Below are positions 1 through 5,404 of a stretch of DNA of 7,972 bases, piece by piece; positions within the stretch are counted from its first letter, which is position 1, and each line of letters starts with the position of its first letter. The notes beneath the pieces were generated by a model. The model saw only the letters and a program-made list of their open reading frames with translations, did not search any database and had not been told where the DNA came from. Source of the DNA: XYD2-FULL-39-9 sp964363685 (GTDB lineage: Bacteria > Patescibacteriota > Patescibacteriia > Magasanikbacterales > GWA2-37-8); NCBI GenBank assembly GCA_964363685.1, contig CAYIJG010000047.1, forward strand, positions 1 through 7,972. The letters run 5' to 3'. The translations under genes and the position numbers were made by a program.

Positions 1-2
1 TA

Positions 3-1634
3 AAAGAATTCAATAAAATTGATTTGCACCCTCGTGCTACCAGTAATCACGAGATGGGTTCTATTTTTGAAGAATTAATCCGTAAATTTAATGAACAATC
101 AAACGAGACTGCCGGTGAGCACTACACCCCACGCGAAGTTATTAAAACTATGGTGGAAATTTTATTTGCACCCGACAAAGAATTGCTGAACAAGAAACAC
201 ATTATTAAAACAATTTATGATTGCGCTAGTGGTACCGGAGGCATGCTTACCACCAGTAAAGAGCATATTTTGTCTGTGATCAACAAAGATGCTGACATAT
301 ATTTGTATGGGCAGGAATTGAATCCAGTCACTTACGCCATTTGTAAATCCGACATGCTTATCAAAGGTGATGACCCAGATAAAATCAAAGGTGGAGACAA
401 AGATCATACCAAAGCCAGCACACTTACTAATGATCAATTTATTGGTGAGCAATTCGATTATTGTCTGACAAATCCTCCGTTCGGCGTGGATTGGAAAAAA
501 GACAAAGAAGCGGTAGAAAAAGAAGCCGAACGCGGCTTTGCCGGGCGATTCGGCGCTGGCTTGCCAAGAATCTCTGACGGCCAATTTTTATTTCTGCAAC
601 ATTTAATTTCCAAAATGCGCAACCCGGTTGATGGCGGTTCGCGTTTGGCAATTGTCTTTAATGGCTCACCGTTATTTACCGGCGACGCTGGCAGTGGCGA
701 AAGCGAAATCCGCCGCTGGATATTGGAGCATGATTGGCTAGATGCGATTGTGGCAATGCCAGACCAACTATTTTATAACACCGGTATTAATACCTATGTA
801 TGGTTTTTGAGCAACCGTAAAGAAAAGAGACGACAGAATAAAGTCCAACTTATTGACGCCAGAATATTTTTTGAAAAGATGCGCAAATCGCTTGGTAATA
901 AACGCCATGTAATTTCCGATGAAAACCGGGCCAAAATTTTGGATTTGTATAATTCCTTCGCCGAAAATCAATATTGCAAAATTTTTAACACCACTGATTT
1001 TGCCTTTCGCCAAATTATCACCGAGCGGCCGTTAAAATTAAACTTTCAAGCCAATGCGGAACGGCTAGCGTTATTGAAAGAAACGGAAAAAATAAAAAAT
1101 GACACGCCTAGTAAAAAGAAAGGCGCAGTCGGTGAAACAGAAAATCAAGAATGGCAAAATTTGCGCGTAGGAATATATAAAACATTAGAAACTATTGGAG
1201 ACAAGCTCTATAAAAATCGTGAAGAGTTTTTGAAATTGCTTGAAGAGAAGTTTAAAAAAGCCAAATTAAAAGTGCCAGCGCCATTGTTTAAAACAATTTG
1301 GCAAGAATTAAGCGAACGCGACGAGACAGCCAGTGTATGTTTGGATGGCGATGGTAAGCCAGAGCCGGATAGCGAATTGCGCGATAGTGAGAATGTGCCG
1401 TGGGGTACGGATGTATACGCATATTTTAAAAAAGAAGTTTTGCCATTCGCGCCCGATGCTTGGATTAACGAAAGCGTGCGGGATCATAAAGATAGCGAAG
1501 TGGGCAAGGTCGGCTACGAAATCCCGTTTACCAGGTATTTTTATAAGTATGTTCCGCCACGTGACTTAGCAGAAATTGAAGGGGAAATTGAAGGAGTGGA
1601 GAACGAGCTGTTGGAGATGTTAAAGAAGCTGTAA
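3..1634 (+). CDS. hsdM: Type I restriction-modification methyltransferase subunit HsdM (5' partial)
   Basis: HsdM transfers a methyl group from S-adenosylmethionine to the N6 of adenine. It works as M2S1 with HsdS for protection and as part of the R2M2S1 complex for restriction. The frame is open to the window edge. The TTG at 24 sits inside the conserved HsdM stretch D-L-H-P-R-x-x-S-N-H-E-M-G, so it is not the start, and the N-terminal HsdM helical domain lies upstream. Counting from that TTG as residue 1, the SAM-binding motif I DCASGTGGM is at 66-74 and the catalytic motif IV NPPF at 150-153. The block SNETAGEHYTPREV at 26-39 is also typical. The C-terminal part (about 345-536) carries the ERDETA, ENVPWG and KVGYEIPFTR blocks found in long HsdM variants, and ends in an acidic helix that should pack on HsdS. 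The gene stops with TAA, 4 bases before the NYN gene. Function is secure; the true start is not visible. Confidence 0.96.
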   Translation, partial: KEFNKIDLHPRATSNHEMGSIFEELIRKFNEQSNETAGEHYTPREVIKTMVEILFAPDKELLNKKHIIKTIYDCASGTGGMLTTSKEHILSVINKDADIYLYGQELNPVTYAICKSDMLIKGDDPDKIKGGDKDHTKASTLTNDQFIGEQFDYCLTNPPFGVDWKKDKEAVEKEAERGFAGRFGAGLPRISDGQFLFLQHLISKMRNPVDGGSRLAIVFNGSPLFTGDAGSGESEIRRWILEHDWLDAIVAMPDQLFYNTGINTYVWFLSNRKEKRRQNKVQLIDARIFFEKMRKSLGNKRHVISDENRAKILDLYNSFAENQYCKIFNTTDFAFRQIITERPLKLNFQANAERLALLKETEKIKNDTPSKKKGAVGETENQEWQNLRVGIYKTLETIGDKLYKNREEFLKLLEEKFKKAKLKVPAPLFKTIWQELSERDETASVCLDGDGKPEPDSELRDSENVPWGTDVYAYFKKEVLPFAPDAWINESVRDHKDSEVGKVGYEIPFTRYFYKYVPPRDLAEIEGEIEGVENELLEMLKKL

Positions 1635-1638
1635 TTTT

Positions 1639-2460
1639 ATGTTTAAAGCAAAAACCAAAAAAATTGAAGTGTTGGCTACGATACTGCCAAATCGTACTGC
1701 CAATTTAGAAAAAGATGTATTTTTTGGAAACACCAATATTTATATTGATTATGCTAACGTTAAAAATTGGTATGACAAGCTTGGCTGGCATATTGATCTG
1801 GAAAGGCTGCGTATTTTTTTAGCCTGCTTTGATAATATTGCAACTGTTAATTTGTATCACGGCACCCTTATTGGGGATGAAAAGTCTGAAGAAGAAATAA
1901 GTAAAATAAAAAAGTGCGGCTACACATTACACACTAAGCCGGTAAAAATCATGCAACATTCTATAGATGCACGTCGTATCAACATTCAAGATCCGAGTAT
2001 TTTAAAAAGCTTTATTCGACAAACCTTATTACGACGTTGCGATTTGGAAACCGTAGAATATTTAAACAGAAAATTTAGAGCCATGAATCAAAATGGCGAG
2101 TTGTATTTGGAAGATAGAAAATGTAATTTTGATGTAGAAATTGGTCGAGATATGCTACTTGATTTTGCTGGAAACAACCTAGATACATTTGTTTTGTGGA
2201 GCGGTGATAGTGATTTTTATGATCCGCTTCTACAATTGTTAAAAGATAAGAAAAAGGCAGTTTTATTTGCTACGGCGGGCGTAGTTTCAAGAGAGTTAAA
2301 TGCTTTGCAAAATGAAGGTTTGTTTATTTTTGATATCCAAAAAATTAAAGATTTTATTTGTTATAACCGAGAATTGGGCGAGGCTGCAAAAGAGAGTTTG
2401 GGAAAGGCCTTTATGACATTACCCCTAAAACGCAAAAGAGAGCCCTTGCAGGCGCTCTAA
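1639..2460 (+). CDS. NYN (PIN-like) domain protein, putative ribonuclease, embedded between hsdM and hsdS
   Basis: This 273-aa protein has the layout of the NYN/LabA-like branch of the PIN nuclease fold, whose characterised members are mostly metal-dependent RNases. The first strand carries IYIDYANVKNW (D37, N40). The second acidic block is KCNFDVEIGRDML (D165, D171). The third is VLWSGDSDFYDPL (D190, D192). All expected acidic positions are present, so the fold should be catalytically competent. Between the first and second blocks there is an extra, mostly helical segment (about 100-160, HTKPVKIMQHSIDARR onward) that is longer than in minimal NYN domains and may bind a substrate or partner. 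The C-terminus is basic (KRKRE). I see no signal peptide or membrane segment. The start ATG is 4 bases after the hsdM stop, without a clear ribosome binding site, which suggests coupling to hsdM. Its substrate is unknown. A toxin or back-up effector tied to the R-M system is a guess; RNA processing or regulation of the operon is an alternative. Confidence 0.85.
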   Translation: MFKAKTKKIEVLATILPNRTANLEKDVFFGNTNIYIDYANVKNWYDKLGWHIDLERLRIFLACFDNIATVNLYHGTLIGDEKSEEEISKIKKCGYTLHTKPVKIMQHSIDARRINIQDPSILKSFIRQTLLRRCDLETVEYLNRKFRAMNQNGELYLEDRKCNFDVEIGRDMLLDFAGNNLDTFVLWSGDSDFYDPLLQLLKDKKKAVLFATAGVVSRELNALQNEGLFIFDIQKIKDFICYNRELGEAAKESLGKAFMTLPLKRKREPLQAL

Positions 2461-2512
2461 GCTATAAAATTAGTGTAAATGACTTTACGTCAATTACACT
2501 AATATTATAGCT
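2460..2512 (+). repeat. 53-nt near-perfect inverted repeat (hairpin) at the end of the NYN gene
   Basis: The left arm 2460-2478 (AGCTATAAAATTAGTGTAA) pairs with the right arm 2494-2512 (TTACACTAATATTATAGCT) over 19 positions with a single A-A mismatch (2468/2504). After another A-A mismatch (2479/2493) the pairing resumes with TGAC/GTCA (2480-2483 with 2489-2492), closing a 5-nt loop TTTAC. That gives 22 Watson-Crick pairs. The structure begins on the last base of the NYN stop codon. No T-run follows, so it is not a standard intrinsic terminator. It could be an attenuator, an RNA processing or stability hairpin limiting transcription into hsdS, or a palindromic operator. The symmetry is seen directly; the role is inferred. 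Confidence 0.8.
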
Positions 2513-2586
2513 AGATTTGGGAGATTTGTCAAGAGTAAAGTTTATTAACAGTTTAAAGTATAAAAATTGCCTAAAACTAGATAAAT
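2461..2586 (+). promoter_or_regulatory. Intergenic region upstream of hsdS with weak promoter candidates
   Basis: This is the only sizeable non-coding gap in the window and it divides the operon into hsdM-NYN and hsdS-ATPase-hsdR. Two weak sigma70-like candidates are visible. One is TGACTT (2480-2485; TGAC matches the core of TTGACA) with TATTAT (2503-2508), both inside the inverted repeat. The other is a TATAAA box at 2559-2564 without a convincing -35. A short direct repeat AGATTTG occurs at 2513-2519 and 2522-2528. There is no recognisable Shine-Dalgarno sequence ahead of the hsdS ATG. A separate promoter for the specificity and restriction genes is plausible but not proven. Confidence 0.3.
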
Positions 2587-3900
2587 ATGGAAAAAATAGA
2601 GTTAAAAAAACAAATTCAAAAATATTCGGAATATAAAGATTCTGGAATTGATTGGGTTGGAAAAATTCCGAAAGAATGGAGCTTGTTTAAATTAAAACAA
2701 ATTTCAAAAATCGAAACCGGAAATACACCGCCACGAGTGGAGGGTGATTTTTATGATGACAACGGCCTGATTTGGGCAAAACCAAATAATCTAAATGAGT
2801 TTAAGCCTATTACCGATTCTAAAGAAAAATTATCGCTTGAAGGCGCAAATTTTGCCAGACGAATTCCAGCTGGTGCAGTATTAGTTAATTGTATAGGAGA
2901 TATTGGTCGTATTGGTTTGGCTGGTGTTGAATTAACTACCAACCAACAAATCAACTCCGTTATTTTTTCGGATAAACTTTATCCCGAATTTGGTAAATAC
3001 ATGATATACATATCGGCTGCTGAAATGAAAAGCCGATCAAATAGTGTTGTGGTTGCAATCTTAAATAAAACTCAGCAAGGTAATATCGAATATACTTTAC
3101 CATCAAAAGAGGATCAGAAAAAAATCGCCGATTATCTGGATGCAAAAACCGCCATTATTGATAAAAGCATAGAACAAAAAGAAAAGCTGGTTGAGTTGTT
3201 AAAAGATAAACGCGCTGCGGTAATCAACCGAGCTGTAACGCGTGGTTTGGATGAAAAGGCAGAATTGGTGGATAGCGGAGTGGAGTGGATTGGGAAGGTG
3301 CCGAAGGGGTGGGGGGTGGAGAAGCTGAAGTTTTCAGGACAAGCAATAATAGGGTTGACGTATAGTCCAGACGATGTCGTTGGCGAGGAAGGGACATTAG
3401 TTCTTCGTTCATCAAATGTGCAAAATAATTCTATTGAGCTGAATGACAATGTTTATGTAAAGAAATTAATACCTAGAAGTTTGAAAACAAAAAAGGGAGA
3501 CATTTTAATATGTTCACGAAATGGCAGTGCTGCATTAATTGGCAAAAGTGCCGTTATTGATGGGCCAGGTGAAGGCAGTACTTTTGGAGTGTTTATGTCT
3601 ATTTTTAGAAGTAGATATTGGAGATATATGGCATATTTTTTTAAATCCGAATTATTTTTCTTTCAATTACGTTCGTCCGCCACGTCCACAATTAATCAGT
3701 TAACCATAGATGATTTGAAAAATATTATTTCAACTATTCCAAAAATTGAAGAACAAGAAAAAATTGCGAAGTATTTGGATGAAAAAATTACTAAAATCGA
3801 TGAATGTAGCGAAAAAATTAAAAAATCCATTGAATTATTACAAGAATATAAATCGTCCCTTATTTTTAATGTGGTGACGGGGAAGGTAAAGGTTGAATAA
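2587..3900 (+). CDS. hsdS: Type I restriction-modification specificity subunit HsdS
   Basis: HsdS recognises the bipartite DNA target and holds two HsdM copies. The 437-aa protein has the standard two-fold internal repeat. It opens with a conserved entry segment YKDSGIDWVGKIPKEW (16-31), followed by target-recognition domain 1 (about 32-175, with GDIGRIGLAG and TTNQQINSV). Next comes a helical spacer (about 176-220, QKKIADYLDAKTAIID then KLVELLKDKRAAVINRAVTRG). The second entry segment is VDSGVEWIGKVPKGW (228-242), then recognition domain 2 (about 249-388) and a second helical spacer (389-433, QEKIAKYLDEKITKID then IELLQEYKSSLIFNVVTGK). Both half-sites are therefore present and the gene looks intact. 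Each recognition domain reads one half of the target, but the target cannot be read from sequence alone. The ATG at 2587 puts the conserved entry segment about 15 residues from the start, as is usual. The gene is followed after one base by the ATPase gene. Confidence 0.96.
   Translation: MEKIELKKQIQKYSEYKDSGIDWVGKIPKEWSLFKLKQISKIETGNTPPRVEGDFYDDNGLIWAKPNNLNEFKPITDSKEKLSLEGANFARRIPAGAVLVNCIGDIGRIGLAGVELTTNQQINSVIFSDKLYPEFGKYMIYISAAEMKSRSNSVVVAILNKTQQGNIEYTLPSKEDQKKIADYLDAKTAIIDKSIEQKEKLVELLKDKRAAVINRAVTRGLDEKAELVDSGVEWIGKVPKGWGVEKLKFSGQAIIGLTYSPDDVVGEEGTLVLRSSNVQNNSIELNDNVYVKKLIPRSLKTKKGDILICSRNGSAALIGKSAVIDGPGEGSTFGVFMSIFRSRYWRYMAYFFKSELFFFQLRSSATSTINQLTIDDLKNIISTIPKIEEQEKIAKYLDEKITKIDECSEKIKKSIELLQEYKSSLIFNVVTGKVKVE
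3268..3330 (+). other. G-rich recombination-prone junction inside hsdS
   Basis: These 21 codons encode the conserved entry segment to the second recognition domain. Seventeen of the 21 end in G, and the stretch includes a G4 run (3306-3309) and a G6 run (3311-3316). The homologous entry segment of the first domain (2635-2697) has only four G-ending codons of 21, although the protein sequences are close. Conserved HsdS junctions are where recognition domains are exchanged, so a local change of codon style here suggests that the second half was imported or shuffled. The codon contrast is direct; the recombination is inference. Confidence 0.45.
3888..3892 (+). promoter_or_regulatory. Ribosome binding site deciding the ATPase gene start
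   Basis: AAAGG lies nine bases before the ATG at 3902 and within the last codons of hsdS. It supports ATG 3902 over the in-frame TTG at 3893, which would leave AAAGG directly against the start codon, and over the ATG at 3947, which has no such motif. Confidence 0.4.
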
Positions 3901-3901
3901 T

Positions 3902-5404
3902 ATGAAAACAGATAGTGTTGAGTCTCAAAAGCATACTGCAAATGTTATGAAGGTCAAAGAGTTAAAAATTGATATATTCAGAAATCTTGAAAATATTGTG
4001 ATACCTTTAGCCCCACAGCTAACCGCTGTGGCAGGGCATAACGGAGTTTCAAAAACATCAATTCTTGGACTGATTGCGCATGTTTTTAATTTTGATTTAA
4101 AGTATAGGGATGTATCAGGCGCGCCATTTGCTGCGAAGTATTCAGAAATTTTTAAACTTTCACCAACTTTTGATAAGGCTGGAAAGCATAAGTACCAGAT
4201 AGTATTTGAAGGTAATAAGCAACATGTTTCGGTTTTATCCACCATTCGAACAGAAGGCGGTAAGACAAAAGGCATTCGTTTCAAAATTATTAAAAGCATG
4301 GAAGGGCGCGGCAAAATTAAAATGCCAGTCATATATTTGGGCATGAGACGTTTATTTCCGATTGCTCAAGAGAAAAAGGTGGAAAAGAACGCTTTAAATC
4401 CCTTGACGGAGGAAGAGCAGATTTTTTATAAAAAATTTCATAATGATGTTCTACTGATGCTTGATGAGGAAATAAATCCTGTAAGGATTGTAAGTAAAAA
4501 TAAAGACTATTTTTCACCCAGCACAGTTAAATATGACCATTTTGGTATATCTGCAGGCCAAGATAATTTAGGTCAGATTATTTCTGCCATAATATCTTTT
4601 CATAGATTAAAAACTGTGCTAGGTAATAATTACCCAGGTGGTTTAATTTTTATTGATGAAATTGACGCAACACTTTTTCCTGGTGCCCAACTAAAATTAG
4701 TTGATAGATTATTTCAAGAGGCTAAAGATTTAAATTTGCAAATTGTTTTTACCACTCATTCAACCGACGTCATTGATCAGGTTTATAAGGGTGTAAAAAA
4801 AGGAAGTTCTAGGTTAATTTATCTTGATAAAAATAGATCAAAAATTAAGGTCAATATTGATATTAGTCCTCAAAAAATCCGAGAAGATATTCGAGCTGAT
4901 TTACCGAACATTGAAATGGTTACCAAAAATAAAAAGAAATTATATTGTGAGGATTCTGCTGCCAAAGATTTTATATCCTGTTTACTTTCGTCAAGAAATA
5001 AGAAAAAAACTAAGATAGCCATTTCAGATATGGGATGGGTACAGCTTCAAAAGGCCTTTAATAAATTTTCGGAAATTAAGGAATGTATAATTGTTGTTGA
5101 TGGAGATGCTAACCCATCTGAAACTAGGATAATTAAACTACCAGGTAAAAAAGCACCGGAATTAGTAATTTTTGATTTTTTAAGAAATTTGCACGAAGAC
5201 AACGCTTTTTGGGGTGACACGCAAATAGGAGGCATAACAAAAAAAGCATGTTTTAATAGCTGTGTAGACAATACTAATACTGATAAAGTAAAGGAATGGT
5301 ATAAATCGATGATAAAGTGCCTTAAACAGCCATGGTCCTTGTGGTGCAAAGATAATGAAAAGTTAGTGGATGAATTTAACAAAAAAATTGAAAAAGTAAT
5401 ATGA
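3902..5404 (+). CDS. AAA ATPase with C-terminal TOPRIM-like domain (OLD/Rlo-type), embedded between hsdS and hsdR
   Basis: This 500-aa protein combines an ABC/SMC-like ATPase head with a TOPRIM-like domain, the layout of OLD-family nucleases. The P-loop is GHNGVSKTS (45-53), with Ser where the usual second glycine before Lys would be. An SAGQ signature-like motif is at 217-220, Walker B LIFIDEID at 248-255 (D252, E253), and the switch motif TTHS at 284-287. The C-terminal part has LYCEDSAAKDF (E350) and VVDGDAN (D400, D402), which match the glutamate and the DxD of TOPRIM metal sites. A PGKKAPE block follows. No membrane or secretion signals are seen. The start is one base after the hsdS stop and the TGA overlaps the hsdR ATG by four bases, so translation is probably coupled to both. 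OLD and RloA/RloB-type proteins act in phage defence; the same role here is inferred. ATP-driven remodelling of the R-M complex is an alternative. Confidence 0.85.
   Translation: MKTDSVESQKHTANVMKVKELKIDIFRNLENIVIPLAPQLTAVAGHNGVSKTSILGLIAHVFNFDLKYRDVSGAPFAAKYSEIFKLSPTFDKAGKHKYQIVFEGNKQHVSVLSTIRTEGGKTKGIRFKIIKSMEGRGKIKMPVIYLGMRRLFPIAQEKKVEKNALNPLTEEEQIFYKKFHNDVLLMLDEEINPVRIVSKNKDYFSPSTVKYDHFGISAGQDNLGQIISAIISFHRLKTVLGNNYPGGLIFIDEIDATLFPGAQLKLVDRLFQEAKDLNLQIVFTTHSTDVIDQVYKGVKKGSSRLIYLDKNRSKIKVNIDISPQKIREDIRADLPNIEMVTKNKKKLYCEDSAAKDFISCLLSSRNKKKTKIAISDMGWVQLQKAFNKFSEIKECIIVVDGDANPSETRIIKLPGKKAPELVIFDFLRNLHEDNAFWGDTQIGGITKKACFNSCVDNTNTDKVKEWYKSMIKCLKQPWSLWCKDNEKLVDEFNKKIEKVI

Noticed and set aside
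24..26. TTG as the start codon of hsdM
   Set aside because: It falls inside a conserved HsdM motif (D-L-H-P-R) and the frame is open upstream to the window edge, so the gene is simply cut by the window.
162..584. 140-aa minus-strand open frame opposite hsdM
   Set aside because: It is antisense to a well-conserved gene, shows no recognisable motif and has no neighbours on that strand; it is a shadow.
2439..2458. Small GC-rich hairpin (AGAGCCC with GGcGCTCT, one bulge) followed by TTTT on the minus strand, resembling a minus-strand terminator
   Set aside because: There is no minus-strand gene in the window for it to terminate, and it lies inside the NYN coding sequence; it was not kept as a feature.
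2591..2620. A6 and A7 runs at the start of hsdS as phase-variation tracts
   Set aside because: Runs of this length are common in such AT-rich DNA and the frame is intact; there is no sign of a variable repeat.
3893..3895. TTG as the start of the ATPase gene
   Set aside because: It would overlap the end of hsdS and abut the AAAGG site; the ATG at 3902 has a better spaced ribosome binding site.
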